From assembly GCA_032622095.1 (NCBI GenBank), contig CP136065.1, positions 114,309,195 through 114,373,194 of the forward strand: a DNA stretch of 64,000 nucleotides. The letters are read 5' to 3'. The notes beneath the pieces were generated by a model. That model had not been told where the DNA came from, did no database searches, and saw only the letters and a program-made list of their open reading frames with translations. Shown here piece by piece: positions 46,741-57,362 of the stretch. Positions within the stretch are counted from its first letter, which is position 1. Each line of letters opens with the position of its first letter. Source of the stretch: Siphonodentalium dalli (Eukaryota > Mollusca > Scaphopoda > Gadilida > Siphonodentaliidae). Both the position numbers and the translations under genes were made by a program.

Positions 46741-46848
46741 GAACTACTTGTCTTAAGTGATTTTGTCAAGTACTGACTCTTGTAGTCTTCAGAGTCTTTC
46801 AGTCTTTACAGTCTGGTGAGCGACCCACAGTCATTGACTGTCTTGTAT
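46741..46848 (+). mobile_element. Family D 3' end with hairpin
   Basis: Continues the family D copy after the MITE: 'agaactact', 'tttacagtctGGTGAGCG', the hairpin ACAGTCATTGACTGT, then CTTGT. It matches 55706-55785. Confidence 0.65.
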
Positions 46849-46854
46849 TCCTAC

Positions 46855-47190
46855 ATTTTTAGGTCAATGTTTTTTAATCTTGGCACTGATATTTAGTACC
46901 ATGGGAACCTGTGCACCTGCGATTATGATGTCTGTCCGACTTTTTTGTGTGGAGTTATTCCCCTTTTTCCGACTTAGAACATTTTTGCAACATGCATAAT
47001 TTTGTCCGAGCTTTTATTCCTACATTTTTCTGTCAATAGATTTAAGATTTGGGTTAGGTTTGTACACCTGCAATGGGAACTGTTATTTTATTATTTTAAC
47101 TAAATGTTTACTGACATATGAAACATCTTAGTATTTTAAAAACACGGGGGGATCCTTAGTCCCATTGGGACAGTCAAGTCACACCTCTAG
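46855..47190 (+). mobile_element. Family A-like fragment, 3' part
   Basis: Core phrase 'ttattccccttttt.cgacttagaa.att' (about 46964), 'tctgtccgactttt', and a 3' end 'tcacacctctagtt' close to ACACCTCTTGTT. It ends against family B core sequence at 47191. Confidence 0.5.
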
Positions 47191-48780
47191 TTAAATTTGT
47201 CATGGATGTTGACATTGTAGATGAAATGAGTCATATTTGGGGTCATCAGTCAAAAAACATGGCCGCCTGTGGCCATCTTGGACTTCAAAATTCAATCCAT
47301 TAGTACGGGCTACAGATTCTACTGAACATTTGTCTGATCAGGCCTTTATATTCCTCCAACTTCAAGTCGGTACAGACTGTGCCCAAAATATGGAAATGAG
47401 CTAAAAATCCCTCTGTCATTGCATAGACATGTTTATATATTACTGAGAAACACTACAATAATACCACATTTATATCAATGGAATGTCGTCTTGGAATCAA
47501 TCATATTCGGAAATTGATTCTAAGGATTTCATGTTTTTTATTTCAAATTTTAAAATGTTATGCTACAAGGACAAACCATAGTTCATCGTGTTACGCATTT
47601 AGTAGATCAATCTAAAGACCTGCATCTGATCATCATGAAATTATATATTGAGGTTGCAATCAGACCTGTTTAGTTTTGAAAATGTCAATCCGGGAGATTT
47701 TTGCGGGAAGTGTGCCCAAATATGTTCATGTTCCAAAAATAATTTTTATGATGAATATTACATAGATTTTATGAGTTTCTATTTTGTGTTCATTTTATAA
47801 ATATATAGACCTAAATAAAATTGTAATGAATGTCCTGTTGGTAATTGTAATAGAGCTGCTGTGTGTGGGAGATACCACCATTTATTGAAAAGAAAGAAGC
47901 AGACACTTCATAAAAATACTCAGAATTTCACCGGATACAGCCGGATATGCGCGAAACCGAAAGTACAAAATCGTAATAAACTACAAAATGGACTCGTCTT
48001 ACGGTTTAACCCACAAAAGAAATGCACACATTCCACCATTTATTAAAAAATTTTAAGAAGCAGAAACTTTGTTTAAAGTAAGTAAAAACGAACCCGAGTT
48101 ACACAGGTTAAAACCGCACATGTTTGCGTGAAACCGAAAGTACAAAATGACCCATCTTAAAAGTTTTACCCGCAAAAGAAATGGACACATTCCGTTCGCA
48201 ATGCATACCACTATCAGTGAACTTAAATTATAAAGTATCCATTACTTATGTTCATCATTGGGGCCTTACAATACAGCTGCACACTTGTGATTAAACGTAT
48301 TGTATACTTTGTTTAAAATAAGTAAAAACGAAACAAAGTTACAAAGGTTACAACCAGACATGTATGGGTGAAAACGAAAGTACAAAATGACCCATCTACC
48401 GGTTTTATTTCGTTTGCAATGCATGCCACTAATCTGTTACTAAGACATGTTCATCAATGAGGTCTAACAATACAGTTGCACACTTGTGATTATACGTATT
48501 GTATACTATAACTATACGTGTTTTTTTTATTTTGAATGCGGGTTTTTGCTGAATCCGCGAGAAATTTGGGGTTATCCGTATTTGCGGAATTGCCGTGGCA
48601 ATACGGGAGTCTCACGGACAATCCGCGAAACTTAACAGCTCTGGTTGCAATTGACAAGTACAAATGTAGATGGGAACGATGTGATTTGGGGTGAATCGGC
48701 CAAAATACATGGCTGCCATAGGCCATCTTTTTTATCAGTTTAAAACAATGTAAATCCTATAGCATTAAAGGCCCTATCAT
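47191..48780 (+). mobile_element. Diverged family B copy, split by a hAT-like element
   Basis: Before the hAT: 'aaatttgtcatggatgttgacatt', 'ggccgcctgtggccatcttgga', 'acgggctacag'. After it: 'aatgtagatgggaacga', 'aatcggccaaaatacatggctgcc'. The order is that of the family B core. Confidence 0.6.
47653..48651. mobile_element. 983-bp hAT-like element with 8-bp target duplication
   Basis: GTTGCAAT at 47653-47660 and 48644-48651. The element 47661-48643 begins CAGACCTGTTTAGTT and ends AACTTAACAGCTCTG (TIR CAGA.CTGTT.AGTT). The 8-bp duplication and CAG..CTG ends are typical of hAT. The interior has a threefold diverged repeat ('gaaa.cgaaagtacaaaatgacccatct', 'aagtaagtaaaaacga'). No transposase. Confidence 0.85.
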
Positions 48781-49165
48781 TATTCCATTGACTGTAACAC
48801 ATGAAATTATCCCTGTTCCAAGATTAACTACACTCAGTATGGACATATAACAACAAAGAGATTACAGGAACCCAGTGTCTTTGAAGTGGGTTCATGTGAT
48901 AGAACATAAACGCCTGTAAAATCACTACAAATCATCAACAAGTACATGACAAAATTGGAAAGATCTTAGACAATCCACCCACCCTGGCATACCTTCCTGC
49001 AAATTCTTTATTACCCTCCCACCACCACCCCTCCCCCATAGCACTAGAACAAAAATCCATGTGAATTCCATGTAATAGCTTTATATATACATTGTGACAT
49101 TTTTTTGTGTGAACAGTTTAAAGCATCTGGTTTTCTTTTAATGTACGCATGTTTATTTGTTGCAG
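48781..49165. other. End of LARP1 intron 1
   Basis: No repeat recognised. The polypyrimidine stretch before the acceptor is short (GTTTATTTGTTGCAG). Confidence 0.6.
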
Positions 49166-49233
49166 TTTCTAAAGAGGAACCAGCAGACGCTGTTATAAAA
49201 GACAATACAGATGAAAACAAGGTCAAACCTGAG
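49166..49233 (+). CDS. LARP1: LARP1 coding exon 2
   Basis: TTGCAG|TTTCTAAAGAGG ... CCTGAG|GTAAAG. 68 nt, entered in phase 1 and left in phase 0. Encodes an acidic/lysine-rich segment (SKEEPADAVIKDNTDENKV) typical of the disordered N-terminal half. It has little similarity on its own; support comes from splice sites and frame. Confidence 0.7.
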
Positions 49234-50751
49234 GTAAAGTGGTCATATCATGTTTCTCTTCCTGTACCACTTTAGCGCAGTTTGTTTTATTGTGACTGTC
49301 AGACTACTCCTATTTCAACAAAAACCAATTTCTGTGAGAAAAATAGTTCTGTTTGTTAAATTAGCTTGATTAATTGACCTGAAAGCTTTATTGTAGTAGA
49401 GTTAAATTAGACCAGGCAGTAGATTGGTTCAGTGTAGTGGTGCCAGTATCTGGTGCAGAAATGGGGTTTCTGGTGGCTCAGTTGATGATGTGAATTAAGC
49501 ATTAAGCCCAGGCCTTTAGATTGCGGGAATTTGGGCACATCGGGATGCAGTCTAAGTCAACTACAGACTCGCATATAAATAGTGAGTCTGATTACTTGTC
49601 ATAGGTTTTCTATTTCCCAAACCACGGGATTACATGTAGGTATCACCAATCAGAACTCACTGTTGTTAGAGTTATGGTCCTTGTTGACTTATTATTTTTT
49701 ATAATTGACATAGTTATAGATTGAGTCCAATACAAAATAAAAGAGTGTCTAGAATAGAGAATTGAATACTGCACGAGTACTTAAGGTTGACTTATAATTT
49801 GACATTTGTTTTTGTTTCTGGGTGATAGCTTTAGTTGTAGTTATCTGTTTGTTTTCATATTTGGTATACGGATTACTCACATGAAAATAGAGATCAATTT
49901 TGAATTTAGGTTCGTTTTGTGTCTGTTATTGTGTTATTCAGAAATAGTTAACAAAGACAGTTTGAAGCAAATTTTGATTCAGAGGTTGTTCCCAGAATAA
50001 AAAATTTCATTTCTAAAAAAGCCATCAGTTAAATGAAGCCAACTTATTTCGGCGGACATGAGGCCTGGCAGCTGATACGTGCAAATTTGTGATCTAAGCA
50101 AAGAAAATTGATTCATGTATATGGGCAAGCCTGTCAGCTGCTTGCTGGGGGTCAAACACCTCTGCTACTAGCATGTGCCTTGTTCATAAAACAATAACAT
50201 CTAAGAAATATAAAGTCTGTGACTATATTTTGTGATACAAAAAATGGTAGATTTTTTATGACCGACACAAATAAAAAGAAGTGCACAATTGAAGAAAATT
50301 GTTTAGTTCAAAATGTGGAATTTTGGTTTGCTGAATCCATTAAAAAGTTCTAAAGTATCCAACAAACACAAAGAATATTACACTTGGGGAATTCAATTTG
50401 ATACCTAAATTAAAATCGGCCATATGTAAAACAGTTTATAAAATAAATAATTTAATTCAATATTCCATATAGCTTCCTATAATGTATTCTGAAAACAGGC
50501 ACTATTTCTCACCATTTTATTCATATTTTCTAATTTTGTATCATTATCACATTTTGGCTATTGATAATATGCTAATGCCTCTTACTCAGCCGGGTTTATA
50601 TTTGAAGTATATTTTGGCTCCTATAATTAACTGCCCTGGGCATTGATGTAGATGTCTTAAGTGAAGAATATTAGAATAAATCCCATTAAATTCATGTGTG
50701 ATCGTTGATTTATCCCAGCTATCTATACTCTTATTATAATTTTTTTTTCAG
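49234..50751 (+). other. LARP1: LARP1 intron 2
   Basis: 1518 bp, GTAAAG to TTTTTTTTCAG. No transposon family from elsewhere in the window is recognised in it. Confidence 0.65.
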
Positions 50752-50799
50752 AAACCAGCTCTAAGTGATGAAGTGTGGCCAACTTTGGGTGAAGTTGAG
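50752..50799 (+). CDS. LARP1: LARP1 coding exon 3 (WPTLGE motif)
   Basis: TTTTTTTTCAG|AAACCAGCT ... GTTGAG|GTTTGT. 48 nt, phase 0 to phase 0, 16 residues. DEVWPTLGEVE matches the W-P-x-x-G-E patch seen in animal LARP1 (NWPTPGE-type) upstream of the RG region. Such a short exon is convincing because the acceptor, donor and motif agree. Confidence 0.8.
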
Positions 50800-51249
50800 G
50801 TTTGTACTCTATAAAGGGACATATCCAGTTTGATAGTCGTAAGGCCTTTATTATAAACACTTGGTTAGCAGATTTTTTCCTCTAAAAGTTGGGTTGGTTA
50901 AGTCAAAATAAAAAGAAACTAAAATTGGATGTTGAAACAATAGAATGGTTTTAAATGGAGTTATAGCTTGAAACGGGGCTTCAGTTGTATTGGCAAATTA
51001 TAAAAAGACACTTTTGAAGAAAAAAATTAGTCAATACAACAATAAAGCAAGGTGTATGGTCTTTCTTATTCTACAAATTTACCAAAGGCTCATTCAGCTG
51101 CATTCACCCTTTCAATACAACAATGAAACAGGATGTCTCTTGTATCCGGAGTGTATTTTATCATTCAATAAACAATTCTCATAGATCCATGCTGTCACTT
51201 CCAGATCCAAGTCTGATGGAATTTTTTCCATAAAAATTAAGTTTTTTTT

Positions 51250-51593
51250 ATATGCCCGTTTTGAATAAATAGGAAGTATTATGTTATTGGTCTGTGCGTC
51301 CGTCTTTCAGTTAGTCTATCCATTCGCTTTTTTATTTCCGGGTAATAACTTTAGTAGGTCTGAACTGAATGGAATGAAATTTGGTATGTGGGTTTACTAG
51401 CACAAAATACAAGTCAAATTAGAATTCGGGTTTCACATGCCAATTTTCACCAGTTTCAGCCCTTTTTGTTGGAATTTGCACTTAATTTTCTAAATACAGG
51501 TCAAGTTAGAATTTGGGTTCAGCCTGCCAATTTCCACCATTATTATGGCCCTTCGTTGAAATTACCATGGGCATATTTTACCATGCTCTTGTT
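51250..51593 (+). mobile_element. Family E Helitron2-like element
   Basis: Starts after a T run with ATATGCCCGTTTTGAATAAA, has TGCGTCCGTC, and two core monomers (CACAAAATACAAGTCAAATT; 'aaatacaggtcaagttagaatttgggtt') related to the family C core. Near the 3' end GGGCATAT is the inverse of the 5' ATATGCCC, followed by a weak hairpin and CTCTTGTT. 344 bp, non-coding. Confidence 0.65.
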
Positions 51594-53604
51594 TTTCCAT
51601 TACATTAGATTTCAAAGAAAAATTTAAATAAAAAAAAAATACAGTATTTAAAAATTTTGAAAAGGTATTTAGAAAAAAGGCCTAATGTGTCAGAATTGGT
51701 CAAAGTTATTATTGTACATCGTTTGGTTGTATAACCAATATCATCATTTTGGAATAATTTTAACTAATTTCCCCATCTAAAAAATTAGAGAATGTATCAG
51801 ATTAAATAAAAAGAATTATATCAGTCTGATTTTTTTCCAACAAATGTCTTTTTGGCCAATTCCAATATATTCTTACAACCCCAAAACAGTGGAATGGTTG
51901 TAATCTGTTCACAAACAAGTTCATTAATGGCAAAAAAACACAATTACCTGACTAACTGCCACCAATCATATTGCTAACACTGAAGTCCTTCTGAGTGATT
52001 GAAAAATATTCCTCTCACAATAAGGCCTGAGAAATTTCAGCCCAAAATCCATTTGACGGGGGAAGTATGATATGATGGTATTATACTTCTTAAATTATTC
52101 AAGTTTGCTGATTTATGAAATTCAGGTAGCATTCAATGGACTCATTGAACTCTAGGCAGTGTGTCACTTGTCCTTAGGCATGGGTGGCCATCCCAATTAA
52201 AAGAAAATGGTTTCTGAAACCACTGACTGGTGTAAAAGGCTGAGGTCAGGGATATTTGCAAATAATTTTGTTATGACATTACTTTGTTATCAGCCAGATG
52301 TCACATTTTGTCATTCAATAAGGGTTTGTGTGTAATGCGTACATTCGACCATAGCCCTGTGGAACTGCTGGTCAATATGTCAGTACATACTTATTTTCTG
52401 AATATCAACTGGCAGAAATACTGAGAAAAGATGATGAGACCTTGTTCGCCAATGCCTGAAGTACATGTAATAGTGTTTGAAAGGGAATAAATGCTTAACC
52501 ATAGCATTCCTATTGCATCTGTATAAATTATATAATACAAATTTGTTCTTCATGTTGATTAAAAAATGAGCCAATTCCATAGTTACACAGCTCAGCTAAG
52601 TGACTAAGATACTAGTAAGTGTCCAACTTAGTGATGCATATATATAGTGTTCTTTATTCACTATTACATAATCATACTATGAAATGGTGCAGCAGTAAGC
52701 AGTACACAACTAAGTGATATAATTCATATATACTGGTGTTTCCTAATTAATCTCTGATAAATATGTTAATTGGAAACAAATTGCACCCCCCCCCCCCTCC
52801 CCATGCCGGAGAATTGTTTTACTAGAGAAATGTGACTTCTCTGCCTTATCTGTGCTCAAGCAGTAAATAAATAATGCATATCAGTGTAATTAAAAGAAGA
52901 GTAAAGTTTACTGATTATTGATGGGTTCTTGTATTGCTGAATGGTACATATTGGATCAAATGGGGCTAATTTTGATGGGATGGGGTAATTGCTAGGGGTG
53001 GGACAATGCATCGCAATACATGCAGTGATACAGACACCAAAATATTGTGGGTTCACAATACTGTTGATCACCATCTACATAACAATGCCAATGGGTAAAA
53101 CTTGTGGAAATTTGGACCAATGATGTGTGGGTGCTACTAGATTTCTGCATTGATTCAACATTTTGTCAATGCCGCCATTATGTTTCTTTCTGTATTCGAG
53201 ATTTCTCGTACTCAAGATTTCTTGCCAAATGTATTTATGACGTTCTAATTTACAGCATAGAATATAATAATTTCTGCTAAATTAAAGTGCTATTTTGGCA
53301 TGAATATATCGGCTATAATGTATTTAATATGGTACATCGCCTTATCACTTATTATAGCAACCACCAAGGGTGCTTATACCTAAGGCAGGTGAATGATGTC
53401 ATATAATTTTTTCTATATCCATCAGTGATTTTCAAGATGGCGGGTATAGATTTTGGAGAAATTGTCACGTGACTTCCGGTTAGCAACCGTGTGGAGATTG
53501 CAAAAAAAACGCTGAATTGGAAATGAACCATCGCGATAAAAATGAAAGTAACTACTTCACAACTTACGAAGAATTCACATGTGACTTAAGTCTATCAATT
53601 TCAT

Positions 53605-54080
53605 TGTCCTCGTCCGTCCGTCCGTCCGTCCGAGATTGGGTACCTTCATGGTGTAATCAACTCCTCCTACAGTTTTAAATGTACAGATTTGAAACTCTGG
53701 GATATTGTTCCTAACATGTTGGTGATTTGCAACATCTATATAGCTAATAAAAAATATCATTTTTTCCATATTATCGGGGGGTTTTTCGACTTAGAAAATT
53801 TGGAACATTTTTGCCTTTTGGATGAGAGTGCTTCATGGTGTAATCAACTCCTCCTACAGTTTTAAATGTAGAGATTTGAAACTCTGGGATATTGTTCCTA
53901 ACATGTTGGTGATTTGCAACATCTATATAGCTAATATTTTTGTTATGGAGTTATTAACCCTTTTCGACTTAGAAAATTTCAACATTTTTTTTAATTTCTT
54001 TACCAAAGCGGCATCGACTTGCCATGTTGTCGGGGGACACTGTGGTCTGCTGACCTTTTATTTAGACCAATATCATTGGT
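53605..54080 (+). mobile_element. (CCGT)n and two core monomers, ends lost
   Basis: CCGTCCGTCCGTCCGTCCG at about 53613, then two monomers 187 bp apart (53640 and 53827) sharing 'catggtgtaatcaactcctcctacag', 'gatttgaaactctgggat' and 'caacatctatatagctaat', plus TTTTTCGACTTAGAAAATTT. The same monomer type occurs once in the family A copy at about 42195. Confidence 0.65.
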
Positions 54081-54421
54081 CATCTTAATGAAAACGAAAA
54101 AAGAAGAAGTCATGACGATAATCCAGACAAGATTTCACAATCCACGACACGTCTTGTCAATTTGGCATGTCATTTCCGTCGTGACCACTGCATGATGTTA
54201 CATAAATTATTCTTAGCGTTATGTCACCGAAAAAAGGCAAATTTGAGGCACATCATGTGTGGTTGCTCCACTACGTGTCAGGTACGATTCATATTAATTT
54301 ATTAAGGATCATGTGCATTCTCAGCATTCTCAACATCATGAAGAGTGATCAGCGAGTCATACAAAGCACACAAAGTAAATAGAATTATTCCCCTTTATTG
54401 AATTTAATGCTATGCACCTCA

Positions 54422-54514
54422 GCAGAATGAGGTCCCCAGAGGGTGAATTTGGTGATGCTAGCCCGCCATGTGGGGTAGCATCACTAAATTCACCCTCTGG
54501 GGACCTCATTCTGC
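54422..54514. repeat. 39-bp-arm hairpin next to LARP1 exon 4
   Basis: Arms 54422-54460 and 54476-54514 (GCAGAATGAGGTCCCCAGAG.. and its inverse) are complementary with one mismatch, around a 15-base loop. It ends 23 bases before the inferred exon 4 acceptor. The near-perfect match means recent origin or constraint. Confidence 0.8.
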
Positions 54515-54537
54515 AAATGACAGACACGCTTGTTCAG

Positions 54538-54745
54538 CACCACACTGAAGTGAAATTATTCACTAATTCTTTGCAGCCATCACTTATCAAGAAGCAAAAT
54601 GAAGTTTCGAATAAACAGCCTGTGATGCCATCAAACAGCAGTCCAAGTGATTCTGGTGGCGATGATTCTTCAAAGGAAAATAAAGAGAATGAAATTCAAC
54701 ATCACGGTCACAACCATGAAAACTCAAAAGCAAATAAAAGGAGAG
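54538..54745 (+). CDS. LARP1: LARP1 coding exon 4
   Basis: CGCTTGTTCAG|CACCACACTG ... AGGAGAG|GTTAGT. 208 nt, phase 0 in, phase 1 out. A polar, disordered segment with DSGGDDSSKENKENE and a histidine-rich stretch, then basic NKRRG. Animal LARP1 has a comparable acidic/lysine stretch before the NK-WVPL motif. The open frame extends upstream through the hairpin to 54412, but 54538 is the best acceptor in phase with exon 3, so I chose it. A start at 54442 is a weaker possibility. Confidence 0.7.
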
Positions 54746-54820
54746 GTTAGTGTTCATCTCTTTGACTTTGGATACAAAACATCAAATGTTTCGTTTCTAT
54801 ACAGGTGGGCGGTTTTTGTT

Positions 54821-54960
54821 AGCTCAACTTGACGATGTCATGTTTGAGCTATTGCCATGGTTTTTGCCATCCATCGTCTGACCATCCTTGCATGTTTGCG
54901 TCCCTCCATCAACAATTTACATTAGCACACCCTACCGATCACTCATATTGTAGTGTTTTC
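54821..54960 (+). mobile_element. Family B 5' fragment in intron 4
   Basis: AGCTCAACTTGACGATGTCA, 'tttgagctattgccatgg', 'gtccctccatcaacaattt'. Only the head and the beginning of one monomer remain. 75 bases after exon 4. Confidence 0.6.
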
Positions 54961-54975
54961 CAAACCACTGTTTTT

Positions 54976-55785
54976 AGCTCACCTGAGTTGGAGCTATAGT
55001 CATCATTCCTTGTTCGTCCAGAGTGTGACTGGGATTCAGATTGGTTCAAATGAAGTCACCAGGTCAAATGGAGCAGAGCCATGGTCACAACTTTTTCCCC
55101 CTCAATAGTCGTTCTTAAACGTCTTAATCTCAAGAACCATTTGGCCTATTTAGCTTACATATGTTATGGAGTGTCCTTGATTTTGATTTGATTTTGATAA
55201 CATCTGAACACATAAATACGCAATCAAGCATACACAATGAACACATCACCGCACATATAAAATTAATTAGCTCAAATTTCTTCTCATTAAGAGCCACAGG
55301 CCTATTTGGCTTATATATAGTATGGAGGGTCCTTGGCTGACTGGGATACAACTTGTTAAAATGGGTTTGACCAGACAAGGAAATCGTGATTGTGTGTAGG
55401 GTCCTATTGGATTTTTGGAATTCAAATATGTTTAAATGGGGTTGGCATGTTAGGTTAGAACTTTCCAACAGTTGAGAAAGCTTGAGTTATCAGTTGTAAA
55501 ATTCCAACCTAAGCACTGGCCTAAGGGGTATGTGCAAAAGGAATTTTACAAATGTGTTTGCTCCAGTTGGCAGGGGACTGGTTATTGGGCTATGTTGGGG
55601 GTGGGGGTGGACAGGGGTATGCAGTTGGTAAGTTCAAGGTGGGCACCCCCACCACTCAACAGAGACACTCTAGCTATGTCTCTGTTTGGAACTACTATTT
55701 TAAAGTGATTTAAATTAGTACAGACTATTGTGATCTCAGTTTTTACAGTCAGTTGAGCGACTTAACAGTCATTAACTGTCTTGTT
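54976..55785 (+). mobile_element. Family D Helitron2-like element
   Basis: 5' stem-loop after TTTTT: AGCTCACCTGAGTTGGAGCT. Core monomers follow ('gactgggat.cagatt..ttcaaatg', 'aagaaccatttggcctatttagctta', repeated near 55295). At the 3' end CAGTTGAGCG (inverse of the 5' end with changes) is followed by the hairpin ACAGTCATTAACTGT and CTTGTT. 810 bp. Confidence 0.65.
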
Positions 55786-56038
55786 AATTAGCGGATTAAA
55801 ATAGGTCTGAAAATTTATTCTTCACTAAGATACGGAATCACTGTAGTCTAAAAGTGTCCACTAATTGATAGAATTATTATGCTCCAACAATAAAGGAGAG
55901 TCTATGACTGCTAAACATTGGCATTTTTAACTCTGATACGAAGATTACAATAATGCTGTGATAGGTGCTGACACCTTATTTCTGAATCGATCATGTATTG
56001 GTTTTAAAAGAGATTTGATTTGAATCGGCCACTTTTGT

Positions 56039-56193
56039 ACACTAATGCTCTAAACAATCAACTTCTTAACCACAGCATAATTATGAGAGCTTTCCAATGA
56101 ATGGCAACAATCCATACTTCCGACTAAATCTTGAAAATTTACCCATAATTCTGCTGTGGTTAAGGAGTTGATTATTTAGGGCATTACAGTAGT
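56039..56193. mobile_element. Diverged relative of TA-flanked palindromic MITE
   Basis: 'actaatgctctaaacaatcaactt..taaccacagca.aattatg' at the left, and 'cccataattctgctgtggttaagga..tgattatttagggcattacagta' at the right. About 155 bp against 194 bp for 23551-23744; the left arm is shortened. Confidence 0.75.
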
Positions 56194-56250
56194 TATTGCT
56201 TTGTGCTAGTATCAGAAATTATAACGTATGAAATGTTCAAACAACTACAG

Positions 56251-56355
56251 GTAATAAGCAGAGATGGGTTCCGCTTGAGATTGAACATCCCAAATCTAAT
56301 CGAGCAAGAAGAGGCAGAAGCAGGAGCCAGGGAAGAAAGCCTTCTCCAAACCGAG
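56251..56355 (+). CDS. LARP1: LARP1 coding exon 5 (NKQRWVPL motif)
   Basis: ACAACTACAG|GTAATAAGC ... AACCGAG|GTATGA. 105 nt, phase 1 to phase 1. NKQRWVPLEIE matches the NK-KWVPLQI motif characteristic of LARP1. It is followed by an arginine/serine-rich stretch (RARRGRSRSQGRK) that starts the RG-rich linker. Strong family evidence. Confidence 0.9.
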
Positions 56356-56515
56356 GTATGATATCAGCTTATATTTATGTTTCCTCAATTGAATGGAATA
56401 AGGCTTCATGTGGGATAGAACTAATAAATTGTCTCAGGCCAAACATAATTTATTGTCAACTTTTCAGACAGTTATGCTTTCAAATAGATGATGGCGGGCA
56501 GATTTGATTATTTTT

Positions 56516-56866
56516 ATACCCCCACTTTCGAAGAAAATGGGGGGTATACTGGATTGACTGCGTCCGTCCGTCCGTCACGCTTTCTCCGTCCGTTTGTCCG
56601 TCCGTCCGTCTGTCCGACCTCATAACTCGAACAACTATGAACCGATTTCAAAAAAAATTTGTATGCAATCTCCTTAGGACGGTCTCTCCGCATGATGCTA
56701 ATTGCGGTTCGGTCCGACTTTTTTTTTTCAAGTTACACCTCTTTTTCGACTTATTTTGACTTAGAAAATTCTGTCCGACTTAATAACTTTAACAAATATG
56801 AACCGATTTCAATAATTTTTGGTATACATGCTTCTCACAATACCCTCTCTACATGATGCGGCTAGT
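56516..56866 (+). mobile_element. Family A Helitron2-like element, 3'-truncated
   Basis: Starts ATACCCCCACTTTCG after TTTTT, with the complete stem-loop, (CCGT)n and two monomers of the type 'aactatgaaccgatttcaa'. It closely matches 61967 onward up to 'gatgcggctag', then stops. The 3' hairpin is absent. Confidence 0.8.
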
Positions 56867-57362
56867 TCTACTTAAACTAAATACCAATTGAGAAGATGTC
56901 TTTTCCGATCATTTATTCCTCACCCATCGACATGATGCACATGTACTCTTTATGTGCCAAATAGAAGTGTAGGGCTGAATATTAGTACAGGGTGGAAACT
57001 TCCAACAAAATTAATAATAGTGCAGAATAGAATAGAAGTACAGGGTGGAAGCATACATTATCAATTCTCACAAAAAAGGCAATAATTATTCAAATGCCTG
57101 CAAGTGCCACAACGTTATAACAATTCCAAATTTTATTTTAAGAATACTAAGATGTTTGTCTCTTGTCCGCCACTTTGAGAAATGATATTCTGGTATCTTA
57201 TTTGCTCCGGCAGCCGTTACAGAGATCCACTATCGAGGAATAAATTTTCCAAAAAACGTGCAGACGCGAATAAGCAATCTATCGACCTCTTCGTGGACGG
57301 CGCATTTTACTCGAGCTACGCTCTCGCGAAATATATTCTTGTTCAATCCACAAATCATTTGA

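Larger units (their letters stand above)
27157..49165 (+). other. LARP1: LARP1 intron 1 (22,009 bp)
   Basis: GT...TTTGTTGCAG. Largely composed of transposons: a TTAA element, three TAA-flanked elements or fragments, two or more hAT-like elements, and families A-E. An additional unrecognised small exon within it cannot be excluded, but none is needed for the reading frame. Confidence 0.75.
50800..54537 (+). other. LARP1: LARP1 intron 3
   Basis: 3738 bp. Contains the family E element (51250-51593), a C run at 52783, a family A/C-core fragment (53605-54080) and a strong hairpin (54422-54514) next to the acceptor. 51594-53600 otherwise shows nothing recognisable. A further small exon cannot be excluded. 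Confidence 0.6.

Noticed and set aside
46092-46769. Overlapping frames of 83-103 aa on both strands
   Set aside because: Produced by the low-complexity ATCGGAG/CTCCGAT repeats and TIRs of the MITE.
54412-54537. Upstream extension of the LARP1 exon 4 open frame
   Set aside because: It translates the two arms of a hairpin. In-phase acceptors there are poor, while CGCTTGTTCAG at 54538 fits the phase of exon 3.
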